A DNA stretch of 64,000 nucleotides. Origin: JBAXTZ01 sp037129925. GTDB lineage: Bacteria; Bacillota; Negativicutes; JBAXTZ01. How positions within the stretch are numbered: the first letter of the stretch is position 1; every line of letters starts with the position of its first letter. The position numbers and the translations under genes are program-made. The notes below the pieces were generated by a model, which was given only the letters and a program-made list of their open reading frames with translations, did no database searches and was not told where the DNA came from. The stretch covers positions 21,535 through 85,534 of the forward strand of contig JBAXTZ010000009.1 in NCBI GenBank assembly GCA_037129925.1, in the 5' to 3' direction. Of the stretch, positions 16,584 through 24,268 are shown piece after piece.

Positions 16584-18742
16584 TAATTTAACCAAAAACT
16601 TGTCTGTAAACATTCTTCGGAGTTGCCACCGACAAAAACCATGAATTCCCCGGCTTCAACAATTTTCTGCATATCCTGACCGTAGAATTCTAGCATCGCC
16701 GTAGTAATTTCAAACTCCACCGTCTTTTGTTCGCCTGCCGCTAATTCGATTTTCCGGAATCCTTTAAGCTCTTTCACAGGACGAGTTATCGAAGCCACCA
16801 GATCGCGAATATATAGCTGCACCACTTCTTTTCCAGCCCGCGAGCCACAATTTTTCACATCCACTGTTACAGTAACTGTTTCATTAGCGGCCATTTCGGT
16901 ACTGCTCAATCGCAAGTTCGAATAGTCAAATTGCGAGTAACTCAAGCCATAGCCAAACGGATACAATGGCGTGTTTGGCAAATCGAGATATTTCGAACAA
17001 TATTTATTGTCGGCATCAAACGGACGACCGGTATTCTTGCAGTTATAGAATATTGGTATCTGCCCGACGCTTCGCGGCATCGTCATCGGCAATTTCCCGC
17101 AAGGGTTGAAATCAGCAAACAATACGTCGGCAACCGCTGCGCCAGCACGTGAGCCAAGGTGCCAAGCCTGAATAATCGCCGGAAGGTTCTCGGCTTCCCA
17201 GGCAATAGTAAACGGCCTTCCGCTCTGCGCGACCAAGATTACGGGTTTCCCAGTGGCGTGAACAGCGCGAATCAGCTCGCACTGACCGCCGGCAAAGTTT
17301 AAATCCGTCAGACAGGCTGCTTCACCGGAACTGTCGGCAAATTCACCAAGAACGACAATTGCCACTTCCGACTGCTGGACTGCGCTCACCGCCGCAGCCA
17401 GTTGGCTCATATCCTTATTCTCAGCCGAGCAACCGACAGCATAAGTTACCACGGTTTCTTCGCTAACTGCCGCTCGTATTCCGGCGAGTATCGTTGTCGC
17501 TTTTGTAGAATCAGTTTGCGCGCGCCACGCGCCGCAAGCATCTAATTTGCTATCGGCAAATGGTCCGACTACGGCAATTGAGGCAATATTTTTGGCTAGC
17601 GGCAATAAATCGTTTTGATTTTTTAACAACACGATACACTCACGCGCTAATTGCCGAGAAAATTCAAAATGCTCTGGAGCCTCAATGATCTGCGCTTCAC
17701 GCGTCAGATCGCTGTTTTTGTGTGGTTGCTCAAATAAGTTTAACGCGAATTTGCCCCGCAACACCCGGCGCACCGAATCATCGATTGTAGCTTCCTCGAC
17801 CACGCCCTCAGCTACCAGTTCCGCCAAATACTTGCTGTAACTGCCGCTGCACATATCAATATCCACACAGGCATTAATTGCCAATGCCGCAGCTTCCTTG
17901 TCGTTCGCCGCTACCCCATGCGCCACTAACTCATGCACTGCCGTCCAGTCGGAAACCAAACAGCCGTTGAAACCAAATTCGTCAATAAGAACATCTTTTA
18001 TCAGTGTTCTATTAGCAGTCATCGGCACGCCGTCAATCTCATTAAACGCTGGCATAACCGATCCGACACCGGCAGCAACAGCCGCTTGGAACGGCGGCAA
18101 ATACACTTCGCGCAACGTCCGCTCAGGAATATCGGTAGTGAAATAATCCCGCCCGGCTTGCGCCGCGCCATAACCGACGTAATGCTTAGCACAAGCCAGT
18201 ACCCGGTCAGCAGCCGCCGGATTGTCACCCTGTAGCCCGCGCACCCGCGCTGTTGCGATGCACGCGCCCAGATATGTATCTTCGCCCGCGCCTTCGATAA
18301 CCCTGCCCCAACGCGGATCACGGGCAATATCCAACATCGGCGTAAACGCCCAATTAACTCCGGCAGCGCTGGCTTCGAGCGCTGCAATCTGTTCCGCCTG
18401 CTCAATCAGTTCCATATTCCACGAAGCCGCTTGCGCCAAAGGAATCGGGAAGCCGGTCTTGAAACCATGGATTACATCGTAGCCAAACATCAGCGGGATT
18501 CCTAACCGGCTCTCGTTTACGGCGATGTCTTGAATTTTCTTAGTATCGGCAACGCCGGTATAATTAAGTACCGACCCGACTGCGCCCTCGCGTGTTAATT
18601 GATCCAAGTCAACCGGGTCGCCTCCCGGTCCGGTCAACTCAGCACCGTTCGTGTATTGTGCCAACTGACCAATTTTTTCCGCCAACGTCATCTTTGCGAT
18701 TAGCGCGTCAATTTTTTGTTCAATCCCGTTGTTTCTTTTCAT
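16583..18742 (-). CDS. GH3 beta-glucosidase
   Basis: 719 residues from ATG 18742 (GGGAG 5 nt upstream; in-frame ATGs at 18745 and 18754 are alternatives). Full GH3 layout: N-terminal barrel with MTLAEKIGQLAQY, FGYDVIHGFKTGFPIPLAQA and the nucleophile Asp in GCLVSDWTAVHELV; the alpha/beta sandwich (IASIAVVGPFAD, GEAACLTDLNFAGGQ, VILVAQSGRPFTI); and a C-terminal fibronectin-III-like domain (NCGSRAGKEVVQLYIRD). No signal peptide, so cytoplasmic. It removes terminal beta-D-glucose from cello- or other beta-gluco-oligosaccharides. It is 50 nt downstream of lipoprotein 4 on the same strand with no terminator between, so it probably works on that lipoprotein's ligand. Confidence 0.93.
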   Translation of the reverse strand: MKRNNGIEQKIDALIAKMTLAEKIGQLAQYTNGAELTGPGGDPVDLDQLTREGAVGSVLNYTGVADTKKIQDIAVNESRLGIPLMFGYDVIHGFKTGFPIPLAQAASWNMELIEQAEQIAALEASAAGVNWAFTPMLDIARDPRWGRVIEGAGEDTYLGACIATARVRGLQGDNPAAADRVLACAKHYVGYGAAQAGRDYFTTDIPERTLREVYLPPFQAAVAAGVGSVMPAFNEIDGVPMTANRTLIKDVLIDEFGFNGCLVSDWTAVHELVAHGVAANDKEAAALAINACVDIDMCSGSYSKYLAELVAEGVVEEATIDDSVRRVLRGKFALNLFEQPHKNSDLTREAQIIEAPEHFEFSRQLARECIVLLKNQNDLLPLAKNIASIAVVGPFADSKLDACGAWRAQTDSTKATTILAGIRAAVSEETVVTYAVGCSAENKDMSQLAAAVSAVQQSEVAIVVLGEFADSSGEAACLTDLNFAGGQCELIRAVHATGKPVILVAQSGRPFTIAWEAENLPAIIQAWHLGSRAGAAVADVLFADFNPCGKLPMTMPRSVGQIPIFYNCKNTGRPFDADNKYCSKYLDLPNTPLYPFGYGLSYSQFDYSNLRLSSTEMAANETVTVTVDVKNCGSRAGKEVVQLYIRDLVASITRPVKELKGFRKIELAAGEQKTVEFEITTAMLEFYGQDMQKIVEAGEFMVFVGGNSEECLQTSFWLN

Positions 18743-18792
18743 CATCGCTCCCATTTATATATTTTACAGGCTTGGCAATACTTGCTGCACAG

Positions 18793-20250
18793 CTATTTTT
18801 TTGCCTTCTTCCACTCATCTACTTGTTTTTGCAGTTCGGCAAGCACTTTTTCCCAACCGGCAGCTTTTATTTTGGCGTTGTAATCTTTTAAACCAGCGTC
18901 GACATCGACTGAACCTGATTTTAGTGCAGTAATATATTCAGCATTGATGTTATTGAGCGCACCAATCTCACTGAGTACCGGCGAAGGATCAAACACAAAG
19001 CCGAATATCGGTGAAACAGCAGCGCTGTCGGTATAAGCTTGCATTTTTTCATTATAATCCAGCGGTTGATCAGACAACAAATAGTTTATTTTGTTGTTGC
19101 CAAGCGTCCAAACCGGCATTGAGTAATTTTCTTTTCCTAATTTCGTTATTTCAATTTGCTTGTCATTCAATTTTTTATAGTGTTCGCCTTCAATTCCAAA
19201 TGCTAGCAAATTGTGCATATACGGATCGCTGTTGAGCATATTGATTAGCTTCATCGCCCGGGCCGGGTTCTTGCTGGTCGCAGAAATCGCCATCATCGAG
19301 CCGGAAATAATATCAGTTGTAATTATCGGTTTGGCGAAAACCGGTTGAACAATTACCGGAAAATTGGTCACACGCTCAATATCGGTAACAACAAAAGGTC
19401 CGCCGGCGTTTTGCACTTCGCACGCCACCTTGCCAGCATTGAAATCTGAATCAGTACCTTCTTTTATATCCCGGTAAGTATACTCACCTAGATACATCTT
19501 GCGACAATCTTTAAGAATTGCTATAAATTCAGGATCTTCAAACTGGTTAACAACTTTACAGCTATTATCCGTGAAGCGAACTGCGCCTGGGAAACCGGCG
19601 CTAAAAACGTAATCAAAAATATCGCGCCCTTCAACCCAACTCGAATGGCGTAACATTTTCAGACCGGGATTAGCGGCACGCACTTTGTCAAACAGCGGTA
19701 TCAAATCCGATTCTTTCTTGACCGCAGCAAAATCAAAACCGTATTGCCCGACGAATTTCTTGTCGAATATATAGCTTTGCTGAAAGGCGCCCATGTTAGC
19801 CGGAATAACGTAGTTGACACCATTGATTTTACTGGCTTCAAATAGCCGCGGGTCCATCAACTTGGTCATGTCCTGACCATATTTCGGTAGTAGCTCGGTC
19901 AGCGGATAGAAAACGCCGCGCATCGCATTTTGCTTATAATCAAATGCCCATGAGCAGGTAAACATAATATCGACATTGTCGCCCGCCGTGGCTACTGTTT
20001 TCATTTTGGCATCGTAATCGCCAAAATCAATCATCTCGGCTTTAATAGTGCAATTGAGTTTTTCTTTAGTGTACTCGTTTACTTTTGCCATAACTTTATC
20101 AAAATCTTTTGGCTTAGGACCGATCAAATACCATACCAATTCGGCAGACTGGGTTTGGTCGTCTTCCAAACCACTGTCTTTCTTGCTGCCGCACCCGGCA
20201 ATACTGATGACAAAGGCCACTAACAATAAAACTGCCAGTAATTTTTTCAT
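18793..20250 (-). CDS. DUF3502-type sugar ABC solute-binding lipoprotein 4
   Basis: 485 residues; GGAGAGAAA before the ATG. Lipobox I-A-G-C. Family features as in its paralogues (ELVWYLIGPKPKDFDKVMAK, FGDYDAKMKTVATAGDNVDI, tail SPIFGFVFDPSPVLSEI, AGWEKVLAELQKQVDEWKK). Its N-terminal half is most like lipoprotein 5 at 44558 (both have DKVMAKVNEYTKEKLNCT), pointing to a common duplication. First gene of an operon with the GH3 glucosidase. Sigma-70 type promoter and a structured leader precede it rather than a sigma-H-like site. Confidence 0.9.
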   Translation of the reverse strand: MKKLLAVLLLVAFVISIAGCGSKKDSGLEDDQTQSAELVWYLIGPKPKDFDKVMAKVNEYTKEKLNCTIKAEMIDFGDYDAKMKTVATAGDNVDIMFTCSWAFDYKQNAMRGVFYPLTELLPKYGQDMTKLMDPRLFEASKINGVNYVIPANMGAFQQSYIFDKKFVGQYGFDFAAVKKESDLIPLFDKVRAANPGLKMLRHSSWVEGRDIFDYVFSAGFPGAVRFTDNSCKVVNQFEDPEFIAILKDCRKMYLGEYTYRDIKEGTDSDFNAGKVACEVQNAGGPFVVTDIERVTNFPVIVQPVFAKPIITTDIISGSMMAISATSKNPARAMKLINMLNSDPYMHNLLAFGIEGEHYKKLNDKQIEITKLGKENYSMPVWTLGNNKINYLLSDQPLDYNEKMQAYTDSAAVSPIFGFVFDPSPVLSEIGALNNINAEYITALKSGSVDVDAGLKDYNAKIKAAGWEKVLAELQKQVDEWKKAKK

Positions 20251-20270
20251 TTTCTCTCCTTACGATATTT

Positions 20271-20314
20271 TTTGCGTAAAACGCAAAGATAACCACGAAT
20301 CAACGTAGTTATCT
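20271..20314 (-). promoter_or_regulatory. structured 5' leader of solute-binding gene 4
   Basis: Two adjoining stem-loops on the minus strand: AGATAACTACG pairing with CGTGGTTATCT around a 6-nt loop (20314-20287, one G-T pair), then TTTGCGT pairing with ACGCAAA around 3 nt (20287-20271). No T-run follows. They begin within a few bases of the predicted transcript start, so they could stabilise the mRNA or form a regulatory leader. Confidence 0.5.
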
Positions 20315-20315
20315 C

Positions 20316-20344
20316 ATTATAAAATATTCATGTTCCATAAACAA
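20316..20344 (-). promoter_or_regulatory. sigma-70 promoter of lipoprotein 4 / GH3 operon
   Basis: Minus strand TTGTTT (20344-20339), 17-nt spacer, perfect TATAAT (20321-20316), 66 nt before the start. Confidence 0.65.
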
Positions 20345-20415
20345 TAAATCAATTCAAAAACTGCACAATTTACTGCAGTTACCTGTACATAATGACTTAC
20401 ATATTGTTCGTTTGA

Positions 20416-21186
20416 CTATATCCGGTCAAAATTGGTCAGCATAATATCGTTGTCCCGAATAAACCGCTTCATTTCGTAAGAAGTAAGCACAGCAAGTTCA
20501 TTGGACCGTGCCAAATTATAGCTGCTGGATTTCATCAGTTCCTGTTCGACATACGCAGGATGACACATCACCTCTAATGATTGTACTCCGCGTTCCATCT
20601 GTGCCAATATTTCAGCTTGCAATTGCCAAATGCTCACGCCGTCATCATAAAACTTGATTGTAAACTCATCGGTTGTGCGCAATCCCGCTGCAATTATCAT
20701 GGCTTTGGTATCCCGGCCGGCGACGATATTATGATGCCGCATCGGAACTGCTAGTTCTTGGGTTAAACGCAGCGCTACGGCAAAATTATCGCCATAAAAA
20801 TGGGAATGGTGATGACTGTCAATATGCGTCAAGCCTAAACCCAGTGATTGAAATTTGGCAATTTGCGCGCGATACTCTTTTTCAACATCAGAAGCCCTCG
20901 CGTGTTCGAGCATCAATGGCACATTGCGATAAAAGAAGCCGTCAGCATCAACTAAACTTGGAATTTCACTTGCCGGCAACACCGGTTTGCCACAGGTCAG
21001 CGTAAGATGCAAGCCGATACGATTAATCCCGTATGCTTTCAATAGCGCTGCGCCTTCTTCCGCGTAAGGCATACCAACCATCATCGTAGTATCCGACACC
21101 AGGCCGTCACGCATCGCCCGCACTATTCCCAAGGTCACGCCACGATTCATTCCAAAATCATCGGCATTAATAATTAGCTTCAACAT
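20416..21186 (-). CDS. YdjC/ChbG-type carbohydrate deacetylase
   Basis: 256 residues. YdjC-family signatures: LIINADDFGMNRG at the N-terminus (metal/catalytic Asp pair), GLHLTLTCGKP (His ligand) and HIDSHHHSHFYG (His cluster), then MCHPAYVE near the C-terminus. The characterised member ChbG removes one acetyl group from chitooligosaccharides such as chitobiose. That role fits the GH18, AgaS and GlcNAc-1-P genes in the window, though YdjC proteins acting on other N-acetyl sugars exist. The gene follows xpt by 30 nt and has its own GAGAGG site, so it is probably the second gene of that operon. Cytoplasmic. Confidence 0.88.
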   Translation of the reverse strand: MLKLIINADDFGMNRGVTLGIVRAMRDGLVSDTTMMVGMPYAEEGAALLKAYGINRIGLHLTLTCGKPVLPASEIPSLVDADGFFYRNVPLMLEHARASDVEKEYRAQIAKFQSLGLGLTHIDSHHHSHFYGDNFAVALRLTQELAVPMRHHNIVAGRDTKAMIIAAGLRTTDEFTIKFYDDGVSIWQLQAEILAQMERGVQSLEVMCHPAYVEQELMKSSSYNLARSNELAVLTSYEMKRFIRDNDIMLTNFDRI

Positions 21187-21216
21187 TCAATTTACCTCTC
21201 AAAATATATTTAATGC

Positions 21217-21789
21217 CTAGTCTTCAAATTCAATTTCCAGTCCACTGATGCTCTTGATTCGCGCCATTGCTTCGACATGAACACCTTGTGCGCGTAGCAC
21301 TTGTCCGCCCGGTTGGAATGATTTTTCGATTGCTACAGCCACTCCTGCCAATTTCGCGCCGCTTTGCTCGACAATATTACACAACCCCAACGACGCACTA
21401 CCCATCGCCAAAAAATCATCAACTACCAAAACTGAATCAGCTTCATTGAGATAGTTTTTACTGACCGCGATATCATAATCTTTGTTGTGCGTATATGAAT
21501 GTACCCGGGCGCTATATACTGCCGAACCAAGTTTGGCAGTGCGGCGTTTTTGCGCAAACACTACCGGTACATTCATCGCATAACCAGCCATGACGGCTAT
21601 CGCTATCCCAGATGCCTCTACAGTTAATATCCGCGTTACTCTTGTTCCCTTAAACCGACGTTTTATTTCGTCACCAATGTTTTTCATCAACACCGGGTCA
21701 ATTTGATGATTCAAAAATGAATCTACCCGAACAATTTGCCCCGGCAACACTTTTCCGTCTTTTAGAATTCGCGCTTTAAAATCTTTCAT
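21217..21789 (-). CDS. xpt: xanthine phosphoribosyltransferase
   Basis: 190 residues, typical Xpt length (EC 2.4.2.22), converting xanthine + PRPP to XMP in purine salvage. PRPP-binding motif VLVVDDFLAMGSA is present, and the N-terminal LNHQIDPVLMKNIGDEI is characteristic of Xpt rather than adenine or hypoxanthine enzymes. GGAGGTGA precedes the ATG. In many Bacillota xpt is controlled by a guanine riboswitch; the 58 nt between the rpsR stop and this start hold only the rpsR terminator, so no riboswitch is seen. It is next to ydjC on the same strand and near prs, which makes its PRPP. Confidence 0.93.
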   Translation of the reverse strand: MKDFKARILKDGKVLPGQIVRVDSFLNHQIDPVLMKNIGDEIKRRFKGTRVTRILTVEASGIAIAVMAGYAMNVPVVFAQKRRTAKLGSAVYSARVHSYTHNKDYDIAVSKNYLNEADSVLVVDDFLAMGSASLGLCNIVEQSGAKLAGVAVAIEKSFQPGGQVLRAQGVHVEAMARIKSISGLEIEFED

Positions 21790-21810
21790 GGCTCACCTCC
21801 AAAATAAAGA

Positions 21811-21839
21811 AAAAACAGCGGCATAAATCCGCTGTTTTT
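21811..21839 (-). terminator. terminator of rpsF-ssb-rpsR operon
   Basis: 11-bp stem AAAAACAGCGG (21811-21821) with 21829-21839, loop of 7 nt. On the minus strand it is followed by six T. It stands 8 nt after the rpsR stop. Confidence 0.9.
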
Positions 21840-21847
21840 GGACACAG

Positions 21848-22075
21848 TTAGTCTGCTTGGAATGGCAACAGAGCGATATTACGAGCGCGTTTAACCGCAC
21901 GAGTAATCTCACGTTGATGTTTTGCGCAAGTACCGGTAATACGACGAGGCAATATCTTGCCACGCTCAGTAATTACCCGCTCCAAACGTCGGAAATCTTT
22001 ATAATTGATAATAGTTTTGTCAACACAGAATTGACATATTTTTTTTCTCGGTCGTCTGTTTCTGAAATTTTTCAT
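21848..22075 (-). CDS. rpsR: 30S ribosomal protein S18
   Basis: 75 residues. Conserved core YKDFRRLERVITERGKILPRR and TGTCAKHQREITRAVKRARNIALLPF. It keeps C-x-x-C near the N-terminus (ICQFC) and C-x-x-H later (CAKH), so it is the zinc-binding (C+) form of S18. It binds S6 on the platform of the small subunit; the rpsF-ssb-rpsR order is standard. Last gene of the operon. Confidence 0.97.
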   Translation of the reverse strand: MKNFRNRRPRKKICQFCVDKTIINYKDFRRLERVITERGKILPRRITGTCAKHQREITRAVKRARNIALLPFQAD

Positions 22076-22096
22076 CGCTACCTCCCTTTCATTAAT

Positions 22097-22501
22097 TTAG
22101 AATGGGATTTCTTCTTCAGGCAATACTTCCTGACCAAAACCAGACTGTGAGGAACTTGCGCTCCCGCCGGTAGGTTTTACTTCATGAGTAGCATCACGCG
22201 GCGATAAAAACTCAATATTTTGCGCGACCACTTCGGCCACTTTGCGTTTTTCGCCTTCTTTCGTTTCATACTCACGCAGTTGAAGTCTGCCCTCGACCAA
22301 AATACGTTTACCTTTTGTAAGGTTATTACCACATATTTCAGCTAACTTTTCCCATGTTACTATCGGCACAAATTCCGTGCGCTTGTTGTCGCCAAAACCA
22401 CTGTTGACCGCGATAGAAAATGTTGCTACCGCTTTGCCGCCCGTAGTATAGCGAACCTCAGGATCACGGGTCATATTGCCGATCAAAATCACTTTGTTCA
22501 T
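22097..22501 (-). CDS. ssb: single-stranded DNA-binding protein
   Basis: 134 residues, somewhat short. N-terminal OB fold MNKVILIGNMTRDPEVRYT, with FVPIVTWEKLAEICGNNLTKG and ILVEGRLQLREYE. A short flexible linker (GGSASSSQSGFG) leads to the acidic tip E-E-E-I-P-F that binds partner repair and replication proteins (usual form DDDIPF). Middle gene of rpsF-ssb-rpsR; ribosomal neighbours on both sides. Confidence 0.97.
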   Translation of the reverse strand: MNKVILIGNMTRDPEVRYTTGGKAVATFSIAVNSGFGDNKRTEFVPIVTWEKLAEICGNNLTKGKRILVEGRLQLREYETKEGEKRKVAEVVAQNIEFLSPRDATHEVKPTGGSASSSQSGFGQEVLPEEEIPF

Positions 22502-22521
22502 CCTATCCTCCGACTCATCGA

Positions 22522-22809
22522 CTATTCGTCAAGGTTGATGACCATGTATTTTAATACATCGTCAGTGATCTTCATAACACGCTCAAGCTCGAATACAGCT
22601 TTGGGTTCAGCCGAGAATGTTACGATAGTGTAGAAGCCCTCGCGGTGCTTCTTAATCTCATAAGCCAGGCGACGTTTGCCCCAACGGTTAATTTCTTCGA
22701 TAACCGCGCCGGAATTCTTCAACAACGTCTCGAACTTTAAAATGTTCGCTTCAATCGTCTCTTCTTCCAACTGCTTTAAGATGAAAACCACTTCGTACTT
22801 TTTCATCAT
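22522..22809 (-). CDS. rpsF: 30S ribosomal protein S6
   Basis: 95 residues (MMKKYEVVFILKQ start; second ATG at 22806 possible). S6 core features NRWGKRRLAYEIKKHREGFY and the C-terminal VLKYMVINLDE. AGGAGG lies 9 nt before the first ATG. Its leader carries a candidate S6:S18 autoregulatory RNA element. First gene of the operon. Confidence 0.96.
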   Translation of the reverse strand: MMKKYEVVFILKQLEEETIEANILKFETLLKNSGAVIEEINRWGKRRLAYEIKKHREGFYTIVTFSAEPKAVFELERVMKITDDVLKYMVINLDE

Positions 22810-22884
22810 GTTTCTTTACCTCCTATGGTCTTAGTCAGCGCTCAAATGCAGTCACCAGGCTATCGCCCGATCTGCATAACAGCT

Positions 22885-22918
22885 ACTGCTTCGGCCCCCG
22901 ATTTACACGGGAGCAGGG
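22885..22918 (-). promoter_or_regulatory. candidate S6:S18-binding leader RNA of rpsF
   Basis: On the minus strand CTGCT pairs with AGCAG, CCCG pairs with CGGG around a 7-nt loop, and the 3' side carries an unpaired segment containing CCGA. This is the layout known for rpsF leaders bound by the S6:S18 complex (a bulged CCG next to a capped stem). It lies about 75 nt before the rpsF start. Structure was drawn by eye. Confidence 0.65.
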
Positions 22919-22939
22919 GTTGTTATACAACGCTAGGGT

Positions 22940-22968
22940 ATTATAGCAAAAACATTTCCAGTTAGCAA
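22940..22968 (-). promoter_or_regulatory. sigma-70 promoter of rpsF operon
   Basis: Minus strand TTGCTA (22968-22963), 17-nt spacer ending in TGC (extended -10), TATAAT (22945-22940). Confidence 0.75.
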
Positions 22969-22969
22969 A

Positions 22970-23093
22970 TAAAACCTGAACAATAAACCACAATAAACCA
23001 CAATAACCACCATCAATCGTCTATTCTTTTCATATAATTCCCACAATTTTACAGTTGCAATTTGATTATTAGTGAGTGGATTAGTGAGTAAAA
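22970..23093. repeat. AT-rich gap with short tandem repeats
   Basis: Between the rpsF promoter and the tRNA terminator no gene is seen. It holds nearly three copies of the 10-mer CAATAAACCA (22981-23009) and a doubled ATTAGTGAGT (23068-23089). Too short and without spacers for a CRISPR. Confidence 0.6.
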
Positions 23094-23126
23094 CAAAAAA
23101 AGAGTTCACGGCAAAACCGCAAACCC
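23094..23126 (-). terminator. terminator after tRNA-Thr
   Basis: Minus strand GGGTTTGCGG (23126-23117), loop TTTTG, CCGTGAACTC (23111-23102), a 10-bp stem with three wobble pairs, followed by seven T. Confidence 0.75.
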
Positions 23127-23136
23127 TTATAAACAT

Positions 23137-23212
23137 TGGAGCCGAGGAGGGGATTCGAACCCCTGACCTACTCATTACGAATGAGCCGCTCTGCCAACTG
23201 AGCTACATCGGC
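23137..23212 (-). tRNA. tRNA-Thr (anticodon CGT)
   Basis: 76-nt cloverleaf: acceptor GCCGATG / CCTCGGC, D arm GCTC-AGTTGGCA-GAGC, anticodon arm GCTCA-TTCGTAA-TGAGT with anticodon CGT (reads ACG), variable AGGTC, T arm AGGGG-TTCGAAT-CCCCT. The 3' CCA is encoded. One acceptor pair (position 6, T-C) is mismatched. It starts 13 nt after the prs stop on the same strand, so it is probably cut from the prs transcript. Confidence 0.95.
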
Positions 23213-23225
23213 GTTGGATGATTTA

Positions 23226-24191
23226 TTATTTTAGCTGTTGTTCTTCTGCAAACAATTCGCTCATTGACAATTCGCCAAAAATACGCGTTATTGATTTGGC
23301 AATTATCGGCGCCACCGACAGTGACACTATTTTCGGGATGCGTTTGTATGGATCGAGCGGAATCGTATTAGTTACAATTACTTCTTCCAAAACTGAGTTT
23401 TGGATGTTTTCAATGGCTGGGTCGCTCAATATCGCGTGTGTTGCGCAGGCATATACCGCCTTTGCGCCCATCTTTTTGAGAGCTATTGCCGCTTCACACA
23501 GCGAGCCGGCACTGTCCACCATGTCATCGACTAACACTGCTGTTTTTCCTTCAACATCGCCGATAAGGTTCGCTACTTCCGCAACTCCGGGTCGCGGCCG
23601 GCGCTTTTCAATAATCGCTATTGAAGCCTGGAGCATATCTGCCATAATTCGGGCTCGAGTGACACCGCCTAAGTCTGGAGACACCACTACTAAGTTGTCA
23701 ATTTTTTTGTGAGCGACATATTTTGCCAGCGTCGGAATGCCGCGCAGATGATCGACTGGTATATTGAAGAATCCTTGAATCTGATCAGCGTGCAAATCCA
23801 TAGTAATTACCCGCGAGATACCGGCAGTTGTATATAAATCCGCCATAAGTTTTGCCGATATTGGTTCGCGACCACGAGTTTTTCGATCTTGACGGGCATA
23901 TGCGTAATAGGGAATTATTGCAGTAATCGCCCGGCAAGATGCTCGCTTCATTGCGTCGGCCATTATTAACAATTCAATGACATTGTCGTTTACCGGATTA
24001 CAGGTCGACTGCACAATGAAGCAATCCGCCCCGCGTACCGTTTCCTCGATGAGCACTTGAGTCTCGCCGTTTTTAAATTTACTCACTTGCGCCTTGCCTA
24101 ATTCAACGCCCAAGTAATTGGCAATCTCTTGCGACAGCTCTGGATGGGCGCTGCCACTGAAAAGCTTTAACTTTCGTTTAACTGTGTTCAT
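23226..24191 (-). CDS. prs: ribose-phosphate pyrophosphokinase
   Basis: 321 residues (EC 2.7.6.1): ribose-5-P + ATP to PRPP + AMP. Seen: N-terminal KLFSGSAHPELSQEIANYLG, the flexible-loop region RQDRKTRGREPISAKLMADL, MDLHADQIQGFF and the PRPP motif AVLVDDMVDSAGS. The standard bacterial neighbour is glmU, and here too glmU is upstream with only the NahK-like kinase between them. PRPP feeds xpt nearby. The tRNA-Thr gene follows after 13 nt. Confidence 0.97.
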   Translation of the reverse strand: MNTVKRKLKLFSGSAHPELSQEIANYLGVELGKAQVSKFKNGETQVLIEETVRGADCFIVQSTCNPVNDNVIELLIMADAMKRASCRAITAIIPYYAYARQDRKTRGREPISAKLMADLYTTAGISRVITMDLHADQIQGFFNIPVDHLRGIPTLAKYVAHKKIDNLVVVSPDLGGVTRARIMADMLQASIAIIEKRRPRPGVAEVANLIGDVEGKTAVLVDDMVDSAGSLCEAAIALKKMGAKAVYACATHAILSDPAIENIQNSVLEEVIVTNTIPLDPYKRIPKIVSLSVAPIIAKSITRIFGELSMSELFAEEQQLK

Positions 24192-24268
24192 CAGTTATTA
24201 TTCTCTCCCTAACGTAATTACATCAAGATTTTACCACAAATGGCGCCATAAAAAAACAAAACGCTGAA

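Noticed and set aside
21790..21847. Guanine riboswitch upstream of xpt
   Set aside because: Only 58 nt separate rpsR and xpt, filled by a terminator; there is no room for or trace of the three-way junction core.
22981..23089. Possible CRISPR-like array in the rpsF-tRNA gap
   Set aside because: The repeats are 10 bp, directly adjacent without unique spacers, and no cas gene is present.
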